64,000 bases of DNA from Rhodococcus xishaensis. GTDB lineage: Bacteria > Actinomycetota > Actinomycetes > Mycobacteriales > Mycobacteriaceae. Positions within the stretch are counted from its first letter, which is position 1, and each line of letters starts with the position of its first letter. This document shows, in pieces, positions 24,534 through 32,903 of this stretch. The notes below the pieces were generated by a model, which ran no database searches, had not been told where the DNA came from, and saw only the letters and a list, made by a program, of their open reading frames with translations. The stretch is from positions 186,001-250,000 of the forward strand of contig NZ_RKLO01000006.1 of assembly GCF_004011825.1 (NCBI RefSeq), written 5' to 3'. A program made the translations under genes and the position numbers.

Positions 24534-26140
24534 CTCTCAGAGTCCTCCCCGGCGTCGATCTCTCCAGGCTCTTTCGGCAGCGGAATCTCCACAACGAGCA
24601 TGCCAGCCAACGAGGGCTCGGTGCGCAGCCGTCCGCCGTGCCGCGCCACTACCTGGGCGACCAGAGCCAGACCCAGTCCTCGCTGGCGTGCCGGCCGTCC
24701 GTCCACCTGTTTGGTGGAGTATCCGCGGGTCGTTGCCAGCTCGAGCGTGTCGGGGTCCATGCCCGGCCCGCTGTCGGCTACGCGGACTACGAGCATCGAA
24801 GCCTCCTCCGCTACAGTAACTTCCACCCACGGATTCTCATCGGGTCCGGACCTCGCGGCATCGATCGCGTTGTCGATCAGATTGCCGACCACGGTCACGA
24901 TCTCGAGCGGACTGAGGACGCGGACAGGGCCGAGCGCGGTGTCCTCGGTGACCGTGAACTCCACGCCCTGCTGCGCAGCCTCGGTCACCTTGCCCAGCAA
25001 CAGGGCTGCAAGCGCCGGCTCATGGACCGCCGCCGTCAAACGGTCGATCAGCTGCTGGGACGTCGTCAGCTCGGCCGCGGCGAATGAGACCGCGTCATCG
25101 CCCCGGCCCAACTCGACCATCGTCACGATCGTGTGCAGTCGGTTGGCGTACTCGTGGGCTTGTGCGCGCAGGGAGTCGGCGACGCTGCGCGCGGAATCGA
25201 GTTCGCCCAAGGCCCTCTGCAACTCGGTGTGATCGCGCAGCGTCACGACGGTGCCGATCCTCCTGCCCTCCCACAGGACCGGTGCGTGCCTGACCATCAG
25301 CACCCGGTCGGCCGTCACGTGCACCTCGTCCCGTTCCTCGTCCGAGTCCGGGGCGATCCGTTGCAGCGTCTCGGGCAACTGGTAGAGCGTGATCGGACCG
25401 TCCGGCAGCCACAGCAGTCGGCGCGCTTCGTCGTTGACGACATCGACGCGCACGCGTCCGTCACGGCTCCGGCCGAACACGATCAGACCCTCGCCGATCG
25501 ACCGCAACACGGCGTCGTTGTGCTCGTACAACCGACGTAGCTCCTCGGGGTCCAGGCCCAGTGTCTGCCGCCGCAGGTGTCTGCTCACCAGGAGCGATCC
25601 GAGGGTCGCGACGGCGACCCCCACCGCCAAGATTCCGAGCAGCGCCGGCCACCCTTCGGCGAACTCCTCGCCGATCCGTTCACGGGTCACCCCTACCGAC
25701 ACGAGCCCGAGTAGCTGCCCGTCGGCCTGGACCGGTGCCACCGCGCGGATGGACGGACCGAGTGATCCCGTGAATGTCTCCGTGAACGTCTCCCCGGCCA
25801 ACGCCCGTTCGGTGTGCCCCTCGAATTGCTGGCCGATCAGCGTCGGATTGGGGTGGGTGTAGCGCGTCCCGTCGGGCGCCATGACGACGACGAAATCGGT
25901 GTCGGTCGCCACCCGGATCTGTTCGGCCTCCGGCTGCAGCACTGCGGAAGGGTCCGGGCTGCGCAACGCGGTGACCGTCGACTCCGACAGTGCGACCGCC
26001 TCTGCGATGCTGCTTACGTTGCGACGGGTTGCGGCGTCCGAATCGCGTCGCTCGTCCAGGATCGTGAGCACCGAGAGGGCGGCAACCACCACGCCCAGCA
26101 CGACCATCTGCAGGATCAGTAGCCGCCGCGCGAGGCTCAT
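24530..26140 (-). CDS. CitA/DcuS-type sensor histidine kinase
   Basis: A 536-residue membrane kinase: helix at about residues 5-25, an extracytoplasmic PAS (CitA-like) sensor domain around 30-160 (FVVVMAPDGTRYTHPNP is the family signature), second helix about 165-188, a cytoplasmic PAS, the SpoB-like phospho-acceptor His329 in AQAHEYANRLHTI, and an ATPase domain with NLIDNAIDAA and DSGPGM. Such kinases sense citrate or C4-dicarboxylates outside the cell. The start at 26140 gives a standard short cytoplasmic tail; the frame is open to 26227. It is divergent from dctA. Confidence 0.9.
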   Translation of the reverse strand: MSLARRLLILQMVVLGVVVAALSVLTILDERRDSDAATRRNVSSIAEAVALSESTVTALRSPDPSAVLQPEAEQIRVATDTDFVVVMAPDGTRYTHPNPTLIGQQFEGHTERALAGETFTETFTGSLGPSIRAVAPVQADGQLLGLVSVGVTRERIGEEFAEGWPALLGILAVGVAVATLGSLLVSRHLRRQTLGLDPEELRRLYEHNDAVLRSIGEGLIVFGRSRDGRVRVDVVNDEARRLLWLPDGPITLYQLPETLQRIAPDSDEERDEVHVTADRVLMVRHAPVLWEGRRIGTVVTLRDHTELQRALGELDSARSVADSLRAQAHEYANRLHTIVTMVELGRGDDAVSFAAAELTTSQQLIDRLTAAVHEPALAALLLGKVTEAAQQGVEFTVTEDTALGPVRVLSPLEIVTVVGNLIDNAIDAARSGPDENPWVEVTVAEEASMLVVRVADSGPGMDPDTLELATTRGYSTKQVDGRPARQRGLGLALVAQVVARHGGRLRTEPSLAGMLVVEIPLPKEPGEIDAGEDSER

Positions 26141-26177
26141 CGGCCGACGGGCAGTGCCGCGGGACGTCGATCCACTC

Positions 26178-26203
26178 GTGAAACTAATGAACACAAACTT
26201 CAC
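26178..26203. promoter_or_regulatory. Weak inverted repeat in the kinase/dctA intergenic region
   Basis: GTGAA and TTCAC arms are 16 bases apart inside an AT-rich stretch between the divergent genes. It may be the binding site of the response regulator. Arms are short, so chance is possible. Confidence 0.25.
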
Positions 26204-26243
26204 CGGTGCCGCGGGTGGGTCCAGCATTCATTCTCGGGTTGGC

Positions 26244-26257
26244 GTGATCCCGATCAC
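26244..26257. promoter_or_regulatory. CRP-like site upstream of dctA
   Basis: GTGATCCCGATCAC is a perfect GTGA-N6-TCAC palindrome, 56 bases before the dctA ATG. It matches the core of CRP-family sites used by actinobacterial GlxR/Crp regulators. cAMP-dependent control of dicarboxylate uptake would make sense. Confidence 0.45.
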
Positions 26258-26313
26258 TCTCGGGGATCATCCGCCCGACTCTCCGAGTATCCATCCAATC
26301 AAGAGGACACCGC

Positions 26314-27753
26314 ATGAGCACGAGTGGAACAGGGAATGCGGCATCGGTGCAACCCTCCGAAGGAGCAAAGCAACCCGCCGAAGGCGCGAGGAAGCGTGAC
26401 CGTACGCACTGGCTCTACGTCGGCGTCGGTATCGCCGTCGTGGCTGGTGTGCTCGTCGGGTGGCTAGCCCCGGAAGCCGGGAAGTCTCTCGGTGTGCTCG
26501 GCACGATGTTTGTGAACCTGATCAAGATGATGATCAGCCCCGTTATCTTCTGCACCATAGTCCTCGGCATCGGATCGGTGCGGGCGGCCGCGAGTGTGGG
26601 CAGGGTCGGCGGGATTGCGCTGGCGTACTTCCTCGGCATGTCGACCGTCGCGCTCGGGATCGGCCTCGTCGTCGGCAACCTGCTCAAGCCAGGCAGTGGA
26701 CTGGACGTCTCCGGCACCATGAACAGCGGTGTGGCACTTGCCGAGCAGGCCCATGCCGCCGGAGGAACGATGGACTTCATCGGGTCGATCATCCCGATGT
26801 CGATGCTGTCCTCGCTCACCGCGGGCAGCGTGCTGCAGACGTTGTTCGTGGCACTGCTCGTCGGGTTCGGACTGCAGTCGATGGGCAGGCAGGGCGAACC
26901 AATCCTGCGTGGCGTCGGCTACGTACAGAAGCTCGTGTTCAGGGTGCTCTCGATGATTCTGTGGCTTGCGCCGATCGGTGCCTTCGGCGCGATCGCCAAC
27001 GTCGTCGGACAGACCGGACTCAGAGCCGTCGCCCAGCTCGGCACGCTCATGCTCGGCTTCTACCTGACCTGCCTGATCTTCGTGTTCGGCGTGCTCGGCA
27101 CCCTTCTGCGGGTGGTCTCCGGGGTCTCGATCTTCAAGCTCGTGCGGTATCTCGCTCGCGAATACCTGTTGATCGTCGCTACGTCGTCGTCCGAGTCGGC
27201 CCTACCGCGGCTCATCGCAAAGATGGAGCACGTAGGCGTCGAGCGCTCCACGGTCGGCGTGGTAGTGCCCACCGGCTACTCGTTCAACCTCGACGGCACC
27301 GCGATCTACCTGACGATGGCGGCGATCTTCATCGCCGACGCCCTGGGGCAGCCACTGTCGCTGCCGGAACAGCTGTCGCTGCTGATCTTCATGATCATCG
27401 CGTCGAAGGGCGCGGCCGGCGTGAGCGGCGCCGGACTCGCCACCCTCGCGGGCGGTTTGCAGAGCCACCGTCCCGAACTACTCGACGGTGTCGGTCTGAT
27501 CGTCGGTATCGACCGATTCATGTCCGAGGCCCGCGCGGTCACCAATTTCTCCGGCAACGCGGTTGCGACGCTGCTGGTCGGAACCTGGACCAATTCTGTG
27601 GACCACGAGCAGGTGCGCGTCGTCCTCGACGGCGGGCTGCCGTTCGACGAGGCGACCATGGTCGACGACCACGGCGTCTCGGATACCGAGACGACCACGG
27701 AACCGCCGGGCGCATCCGACGCGGCCGCGGAGCGACACATGGCACGTACCTGA
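26314..27753 (+). CDS. dctA: C4-dicarboxylate:cation symporter
   Basis: A 479-residue dicarboxylate/amino acid:cation symporter. Recognisable parts are the substrate-site hairpin loop ATSSSESALPRLI, the PTGYSFNLDGTAIY cation-binding segment, SKGAAGVSGAG and the motif RFMSEARAVTNFSGNAVATL. It would import succinate, fumarate or malate. GAGGA precedes the ATG. The acidic C-terminal tail after residue 430 is variable in the family. Being divergent from a CitA/CitB pair, it is the likely target of that system. Confidence 0.92.
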   Translation: MSTSGTGNAASVQPSEGAKQPAEGARKRDRTHWLYVGVGIAVVAGVLVGWLAPEAGKSLGVLGTMFVNLIKMMISPVIFCTIVLGIGSVRAAASVGRVGGIALAYFLGMSTVALGIGLVVGNLLKPGSGLDVSGTMNSGVALAEQAHAAGGTMDFIGSIIPMSMLSSLTAGSVLQTLFVALLVGFGLQSMGRQGEPILRGVGYVQKLVFRVLSMILWLAPIGAFGAIANVVGQTGLRAVAQLGTLMLGFYLTCLIFVFGVLGTLLRVVSGVSIFKLVRYLAREYLLIVATSSSESALPRLIAKMEHVGVERSTVGVVVPTGYSFNLDGTAIYLTMAAIFIADALGQPLSLPEQLSLLIFMIIASKGAAGVSGAGLATLAGGLQSHRPELLDGVGLIVGIDRFMSEARAVTNFSGNAVATLLVGTWTNSVDHEQVRVVLDGGLPFDEATMVDDHGVSDTETTTEPPGASDAAAERHMART

Positions 27754-27855
27754 TGTTCGTGGCCCAATGTTGGTGGCCCCGATGTCATGGCACAGAAGGA
27801 TTCTCCTGGGCGCGGGGTCGACCCGTAAGAGAAGCGCGAGCCCTAAGCGGTTGGC

Positions 27856-27861
27856 TAGGTT
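27856..27861 (+). promoter_or_regulatory. -10 box for the glutathione-peroxidase-like gene
   Basis: TAGGTT ends seven bases before the ATG at 27869. Confidence 0.5.
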
Positions 27862-27868
27862 GATACAT

Positions 27869-28363
27869 ATGACGACTCGATTGCAGGACATCACGATCAA
27901 CACCCTCGGCGGTGAGCCGACAAGCCTCGGTGAGTACGGCGGACGCGCCGTCCTTGTGGTCAACGTGGCCTCGAAATGTGGCCTGACGCCTCAGTACTCA
28001 GCTCTCGAGAAGTTGGCTGGCGAGTACGCCGACCGTGGCCTGACGGTCATCGGTATTCCGTGCAACCAGTTCATGGGTCAGGAGCCGGGTACACCCGAGG
28101 AGATCCAGACCTTCTGTTCCACTACGTACGGCGTCACGTTTCCGCTGATGGAGAAGATCGAGGTCAATGGGGAGAATCGGCACCCGCTGTACGCCGAGCT
28201 CACCAAGACCGCGGACATCGACGGCGAGGCGGGCGATATCCAGTGGAACTTCGAGAAGTTCCTGATCGCACCCAACGGCACTGTCGCGAACCGCTTCCGT
28301 CCGCGCACCGAGCCCGACGGTCCCGAGGTGATCGCGGCGATCGAGGCCATGTTGCCGCGCTAG
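27869..28363 (+). CDS. Glutathione peroxidase family thiol peroxidase
   Basis: A 164-residue peroxidase with catalytic Cys37 in ASKCGLTPQY, Gln in CNQFMGQEPG, and Trp126 in QWNFEKFL, the usual Cys-Gln-Trp set. A second cysteine (TFCSTTYG) may act as resolving residue, which would make it thioredoxin-dependent. That is plausible because mycothiol replaces glutathione in these bacteria. It reduces hydrogen or lipid peroxides in the cytoplasm. Confidence 0.92.
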   Translation: MTTRLQDITINTLGGEPTSLGEYGGRAVLVVNVASKCGLTPQYSALEKLAGEYADRGLTVIGIPCNQFMGQEPGTPEEIQTFCSTTYGVTFPLMEKIEVNGENRHPLYAELTKTADIDGEAGDIQWNFEKFLIAPNGTVANRFRPRTEPDGPEVIAAIEAMLPR

Positions 28364-28373
28364 ACCGATAGCG

Positions 28374-28409
28374 CCCGCACACGAAATCGTCCACGAATGT
28401 GTGTGCGGG
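28374..28409 (+). terminator. Hairpin terminator after the peroxidase gene
   Basis: CCCGCACAC and GTGTGCGGG form a perfect nine-base stem with an 18-base loop, ten bases after the stop codon. No U-run follows, as is common in high-GC actinobacteria. Confidence 0.5.
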
Positions 28410-28449
28410 TGCCGTCTGGTGTTCACCTCCGACTGGAACGCTTGAACGC

Positions 28450-29154
28450 ATGACCGGACAGGTGATCGTGTCGGTGTCGGGAATCACCGACGATACGCGC
28501 GACCTCGTCGCTGGGTTCGCTGCGGAGATGGATCGAAGATCCGTTCCGCTGTCGCTGTTCGTCGCGCCCCGGCTAGAGGAAAAGTACCGACTGGCAGCGG
28601 ATCCGGGCACCCAGGAGTGGTTGCGCGAGCGCCGCGATCGCGGCGACGCAATCGTCTTGCACGGCTTCGACCAGGCCGCCACCAAGGGGCGCCGCGCCGA
28701 GTTCGCGATCCTGCCGGAACATGAGGCCCGACTGCGTCTGTTGGCCGCCGACCGCGTACTCGAGGAGACGGGCCTGCGCACGCGGCTGTTCGCTCCGCCC
28801 CGATGGGTCGCATCCCCGGGTGCCGTGGCGGTGTTGCCGACCGTCGGCTTTCGCCTGATCGCGGGGCTGACTGCGATCCGTGACCTCACGCGCGGGGTGA
28901 GCATCCGCGGCCACCTCATCGGGCTGGGCGACGGCTTCCGCACCGAGCCGTGGCGGTGCCGGGCGATGGTGCTGAACGCGTCCCGAGGAGCGCGGCGCGG
29001 GCGCCTGGTGCGCTTGGCTGTCTCGGCGAAGCAACTCGGCACGTCCGGGCCCCGGCAGGCAGTGCTCGACGCGGTCGATCTCACGATGCACCACGGCGCC
29101 GAGCCCACCGTCTACCGGTGGCCGCTGCCGGACCGGGCGCACGAGGCGGCGTGA
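28450..29154 (+). CDS. DUF2334-type polysaccharide-deacetylase-fold protein
   Basis: A 234-residue protein that starts with a beta strand and metal-site-like segment (VIVSVSGITDDTRDL), then PLSLFVAPRLEE, IVLHGFDQA, and RLFAPPRWV, the pattern of DUF2334 members of the NodB-like deacetylase superfamily. The substrate is unknown. Its position before the MBL gene and purS matches Rv0787 in M. tuberculosis from memory. It converges on the MBL-fold gene. Confidence 0.75.
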   Translation: MTGQVIVSVSGITDDTRDLVAGFAAEMDRRSVPLSLFVAPRLEEKYRLAADPGTQEWLRERRDRGDAIVLHGFDQAATKGRRAEFAILPEHEARLRLLAADRVLEETGLRTRLFAPPRWVASPGAVAVLPTVGFRLIAGLTAIRDLTRGVSIRGHLIGLGDGFRTEPWRCRAMVLNASRGARRGRLVRLAVSAKQLGTSGPRQAVLDAVDLTMHHGAEPTVYRWPLPDRAHEAA

Positions 29155-29196
29155 GACGCGGCCCCGCCGCTCGCACCTCTCGTTGCCCGATGTCGT

Positions 29197-29844
29197 TCAG
29201 GACACCTCGACGCTCGACTCCTCGGGCAGAACGCGCAATTCCGTTCCGCCCGGGCCCATTTCGGTGAGACGCCCGTAGTAGATTCCCCGAGCTTCCCTCG
29301 CGACGACGCCCTGGTGGATCGGCACCGCGACCCGCGGATGCACCGCCCGCAGGTAGTCGATCGACTCGGAGATCTTCAGCCACGGAGCCGCCGCGGGGAT
29401 CGCGAGGACGTCGACCTTCTGCTCCGGCACGAACAGCGAGTCCCCCGGGTGCATCAGCTTGGCTGGACTCTCGGCGTCACCGAGCAGGTAGGCAGTGTTG
29501 TCGATCAGCGGGACCTCCGGGTGGATCACCGCATGGGTGCCGCCAGTGCCTGTCACCTGCACCTCGCCGACGTTGAACACGTCGCCCGGATACACCGCAG
29601 TCCACGCCTCGCCCAGCAGCGCCGTCGTCTGCGGATCCGCGTACAACCCTGCTCCAGGGTTGGCCTCGACAAGTGCGGGCAGGCGCTCCGGATCGGCGTG
29701 GTCGGGGTGCTGGTGGGTGATGAGGATGGCGTCGAGACCGGTGATTCCCTCGAACCCGTGCGAGAAGTTTCCGGGGTCGAACAGGATCTTTGCGCCGTCG
29801 AGTTCCACCAGGACACAGCTATGGCCGAAGTGCGTCAGTCGCAT
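29197..29844 (-). CDS. MBL-fold metallo-hydrolase
   Basis: A 215-residue metallo-beta-lactamase-fold protein with the metal motif ITHQHPDHAD, a start of RLTHFGHSCVLVELDGAKILFDPG, GGTHAVIHPEVP and VPIHQGV for the later ligands. UlaG-like members cleave lactones or phosphoesters; the actual substrate is not known. The ATG at 29844 aligns with relatives; the frame is open seven codons further. Confidence 0.88.
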   Translation of the reverse strand: MRLTHFGHSCVLVELDGAKILFDPGNFSHGFEGITGLDAILITHQHPDHADPERLPALVEANPGAGLYADPQTTALLGEAWTAVYPGDVFNVGEVQVTGTGGTHAVIHPEVPLIDNTAYLLGDAESPAKLMHPGDSLFVPEQKVDVLAIPAAAPWLKISESIDYLRAVHPRVAVPIHQGVVAREARGIYYGRLTEMGPGGTELRVLPEESSVEVS

Positions 29845-29985
29845 GAGTCGAGTATGCGCGATCACAACCGTCAGCGCGCGGCTGTAAGGCGCTCACTCGG
29901 TTCGGGTGCGCACCGGGCAGCCCGGTAAACTCCCGCATGCCCGGTGCGATCCCGGGCGGAAGCCAGCCATAGCGAGGAGCAGCAC

Positions 29986-30222
29986 GTGGCCCGTGTCGTT
30001 GTCGATGTCATGCCCAAGGCCGAAATTCTCGACCCGCAAGGGCAGGCCATTGTCGGGGCTCTTTCCCGACTCGGTCACGACGGTGTGGCGGACGTCCGCC
30101 AGGGTAAGCGGTTCGAGCTCGAGGTCGACGACACCGTCAGCGACGACGAGCTCGCCAGGATCGCCGAGTCGCTGCTGGCGAACACCGTGATCGAGGACTG
30201 GAAGGTAACCCGAGTCCAGTGA
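29986..30222 (+). CDS. purS: FGAM synthase subunit PurS
   Basis: A 78-residue PurS, the dimeric scaffold that links PurQ and PurL in the formylglycinamidine ribonucleotide synthase complex. It shows [18 protein letters not shown] and [10 protein letters not shown]. The GTG at 29986 has CGAGGAG just upstream; the open frame before it is not PurS-like. Its last bases overlap the purQ start (GTGA), so stoichiometric expression is likely. Confidence 0.95.
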   Translation: MARVVVDVMPKAEILDPQGQAIVGALSRLGHDGVADVRQGKRFELEVDDTVSDDELARIAESLLANTVIEDWKVTRVQ

Positions 30223-30899
30223 GCGCCGCACGCATCGGAGTCATCACCTTCCCAGGCACGCTCGACGACGTCGACGCGTCTCGTGCCGTACGCCTCGCCG
30301 GCGGTGAGGCCGTCAGCCTCTGGCACGGCGACGCCGACCTGCGCGGTGTGGACGCGGTCATCGTCCCCGGGGGCTTCTCCTACGGCGACTATCTGCGCTG
30401 CGGTGCCATCGCCCGCTTCGCGCCCGTCATGGGCGAGGTCGTCAAGGCGGCCGCCGGCGGGATGCCCGTGCTCGGTATATGCAACGGCTTCCAGGTTTTG
30501 TGCGAGGCCGGTCTGCTGCCGGGTGCGCTGACCCGCAATGAGGGCCTGCACTTCATCTGCCGCGACCAGTGGCTCGAGGTTGCCTCGAACACCACCGCAT
30601 GGTCGTCGCGCTACGAGGTCGGCGCCGAGATCCTGGTCCCGCTCAAGTCCGGTGAGGGCCGCTACCAGGCGTCCGAGCAGGTGCTCGACGAGCTCGAGGG
30701 CGAGGGGCGCGTGGTGTTCCGGTATGCCGGCGACAACCCGAACGGCTCGCAGCGGGGCATCGCCGGCATCGCGTCGGCCAACGGCCGGGTGGTCGGCCTC
30801 ATGCCGCACCCCGAGCACGCCACCGAGCCGCTCACCGGGCCGAGTGACGACGGACTGGGCATGTTCTACTCCGTCCTCGATGGAGTCCTGACAGCCTGA
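30219..30899 (+). CDS. purQ: FGAM synthase glutaminase subunit PurQ
   Basis: A 226-residue class-I glutamine amidotransferase that delivers ammonia to PurL. Motifs: [27 protein letters not shown], the nucleophile Cys in GICNGFQVL, and His-Glu in MPHPEHA. It overlaps purS by four bases. purL is about 2 kb downstream, separated by a VOC protein and an aminopeptidase. Confidence 0.96.
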   Translation: MSAARIGVITFPGTLDDVDASRAVRLAGGEAVSLWHGDADLRGVDAVIVPGGFSYGDYLRCGAIARFAPVMGEVVKAAAGGMPVLGICNGFQVLCEAGLLPGALTRNEGLHFICRDQWLEVASNTTAWSSRYEVGAEILVPLKSGEGRYQASEQVLDELEGEGRVVFRYAGDNPNGSQRGIAGIASANGRVVGLMPHPEHATEPLTGPSDDGLGMFYSVLDGVLTA

Positions 30900-30934
30900 C
30901 CCCGCGGTTCCCCCGGGTTGTCGGACCCCCGCGA

Positions 30935-30940
30935 TAGCGT
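30935..30940 (+). promoter_or_regulatory. -10 box for the VOC gene
   Basis: TAGCGT ends six bases before the ATG at 30947, fitting a leaderless start. Confidence 0.45.
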
Positions 30941-30946
30941 GCTGCC

Positions 30947-31297
30947 ATGACACTTGGACTAGGCATGATCACAATCGATTCGGCCGACCCGGGCCCGCTC
31001 GCGAAGTGGTGGTCCGATCTGACGGGCGGCACGATCGAGGAGGAGAACGAAGGCTGGTTCTACGTCGTCGGGGTTCCCGGCTGGGGCCACAAGCTCGGCT
31101 TCCAGAAGGTGAGCGACCCCACCTCGGGAAAGAACCGACAGCACATGGATCTAGGGTCGTCCGACCTGGATGCTGAGGTCGAGCGAATTCTGGCTGCCGG
31201 TGCCACCGAGGTTCATCGACAGAGCATGGACAGCTTCCGCTGGGTCGTGTTCGCGGACCCGCAGGGCAACCAGTTCTGCGTGGCCGGAGGGCACTGA
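30947..31297 (+). CDS. VOC (glyoxalase-like) family protein
   Basis: A 116-residue vicinal-oxygen-chelate fold protein: [46 protein letters not shown] and [13 protein letters not shown] are the family pattern (paired beta-alpha-beta modules). Members include antibiotic-binding proteins, dioxygenases and isomerases; no activity can be assigned. Confidence 0.85.
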   Translation: MTLGLGMITIDSADPGPLAKWWSDLTGGTIEEENEGWFYVVGVPGWGHKLGFQKVSDPTSGKNRQHMDLGSSDLDAEVERILAAGATEVHRQSMDSFRWVVFADPQGNQFCVAGGH

Positions 31298-31320
31298 GCC
31301 CGTACTGCATGATTGTCGGT

Positions 31321-32658
31321 ATGCCATCGATGACGCAGGCCGACGCCCAGGGATTGTGTTCGTTCGTCGACGCATCGCCGTCGCCGTTCCACGTGTGTGC
31401 GACGGTGGCGGCGCAGCTCGCCGAAAACGGATTCACCGAACTGCGCGAGACCGACGCATGGCCCGCCGTGTCCGGCCGGTACTACCTGACCCGCGGCGGA
31501 TCGCTGATCGCCTGGAGCACGGAGAGCGCCGGGAAGGGGGGCACCGGGGAGTCCGGGCCGGCATCGCCGTTCCGGATTGTCGGCGGGCACACCGACAGCC
31601 CGAACCTGCGGGTCAAGCAGCACCCCGACCTGGTCCAGGCCGGCTGGCAGCTCGTCGGTCTCGAGCCCTACGGGGGTGCGTGGCTCAACTCTTGGCTCGA
31701 CCGTGACCTCGGCATCTCCGGGCGGCTCAGTGTTCGGTCGGGTGGCGGGCGGTCGGGTGGCGGGCGGTCGGGCGATGCGGTCGAAGAGGTGCTGGTCCGG
31801 GTCGACCGTCCGATCCTGCGGGTGCCCCAGTTGGCGATCCACCTCTCCGAGGACCGCAAGGGTGTGCAGCTCGACCCGCAGCGGCATGTGAACGCGGTGT
31901 GGGGCATCGGCGGCGAGCCGCGCTCGTTCATCGGGTTTCTCGCCGGTGAGGCCGGAGTCGACGCGGACGCCGTCCTCGGCTGGGAACTGATGACGCACGA
32001 CCTGGCTCCGTCGGCCGTGGTCGGGGAGGACTCGTCGTTGGTGAGTGCGCCGCGCCTCGACAACCAGGGCACCTGTTACGCCGGCACGCGGGCGCTGCTC
32101 GCCGCGGTCGCCGAGCCCGGTGACTGCACACCGGTACTCGCGTTGTTCGACCACGAGGAGGTTGGCAGCATGTCCGATCGCGGTGCTTTCTCGGACCTGC
32201 TCAACTCGGTGCTCGAGCGCATCGTGCTCCTCCGTGGCGGCGGGCGTGAGGACTTCCTGCGGGCGATGTCCGGGTCGGTATGCGCGTCGGGCGACATGGC
32301 GCACGCGACCCACCCGAACTACCCGGATCGTCACGAACCAGCCCACCGCATCCAGGTGGGCGGCGGACCGGTGCTCAAGGTCAACCAGAACCTGCGCTAT
32401 GCATCCGACGCCGCCGGCGCCGCCGAGTTCGCACTCGCGTGCGACCGCGCCGGGGTTCCGCTACAGAGGTACGTACACCGCGCCGATCTCCCGTGCGGAT
32501 CGACGATCGGACCGATCACCGCATCCCGGACCGGACTGTCGACCGTCGACGTCGGGGCACCGCAGCTGGCGATGCACTCCGCCCGAGAGTTGATGGCTGC
32601 GAGAGACGTTCGAATGTACGCCGACGCGCTCGCGGCCTTCCTCACACCGGTGCGCTAG
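31321..32658 (+). CDS. M18 family aminopeptidase
   Basis: A 445-residue zinc aminopeptidase (aspartyl aminopeptidase family; called pepC in mycobacteria). Metal-site segments: [30 protein letters not shown] and [14 protein letters not shown]. It removes N-terminal residues from peptides in the cytoplasm. In-frame starts at 31309, 31321 and 31330 are all possible; I take 31321, eight bases after an AT-rich CATGAT. A GGGRS repeat inserts into the region after LSVRSG. Confidence 0.92.
   Translation: MPSMTQADAQGLCSFVDASPSPFHVCATVAAQLAENGFTELRETDAWPAVSGRYYLTRGGSLIAWSTESAGKGGTGESGPASPFRIVGGHTDSPNLRVKQHPDLVQAGWQLVGLEPYGGAWLNSWLDRDLGISGRLSVRSGGGRSGGGRSGDAVEEVLVRVDRPILRVPQLAIHLSEDRKGVQLDPQRHVNAVWGIGGEPRSFIGFLAGEAGVDADAVLGWELMTHDLAPSAVVGEDSSLVSAPRLDNQGTCYAGTRALLAAVAEPGDCTPVLALFDHEEVGSMSDRGAFSDLLNSVLERIVLLRGGGREDFLRAMSGSVCASGDMAHATHPNYPDRHEPAHRIQVGGGPVLKVNQNLRYASDAAGAAEFALACDRAGVPLQRYVHRADLPCGSTIGPITASRTGLSTVDVGAPQLAMHSARELMAARDVRMYADALAAFLTPVR
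31736..31772 (+). repeat. 15-base repeat in the aminopeptidase gene
   Basis: GGTCGGGTGGCGGGC occurs twice in direct succession plus the first seven bases of a third copy, encoding [12 protein letters not shown] in a surface loop. Confidence 0.9.
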
Positions 32659-32834
32659 TTGGATACGGTGTTCCGTTCCTGTTCGGACGGCGTGGTGATC
32701 TCGACCGCGCGGTGATCGCATCGAGGCTGTCGATGTCGTCCCCCGACCGGCGCAGCGCGAAGCGGGGCCAGCCCAACCCGCGAGCCAGGATCGGGCTCAT
32801 GGCGCGCGGTGCGCGGTGCGTCGGCGACCGCCGC

Positions 32835-32840
32835 TAGACT
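32835..32840 (+). promoter_or_regulatory. -10 box for purL
   Basis: TAGACT would start transcription near 32847, leaving a leader of about 57 bases before the GTG at 32904. The 176 bases between the aminopeptidase stop and this box show no gene I can support. Confidence 0.5.
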
Positions 32841-32903
32841 TTGGCCTGGCAGCCCGCTGCCCGGCTCGCCGATTCATCTCAGAGGGAAGGGACCGCACGC
32901 CCC

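Noticed and set aside
32659-32834. Small gene between the aminopeptidase and purL
   Set aside because: Short frames exist on both strands but none has a ribosome-binding site, a promoter in the right place or a recognisable sequence.
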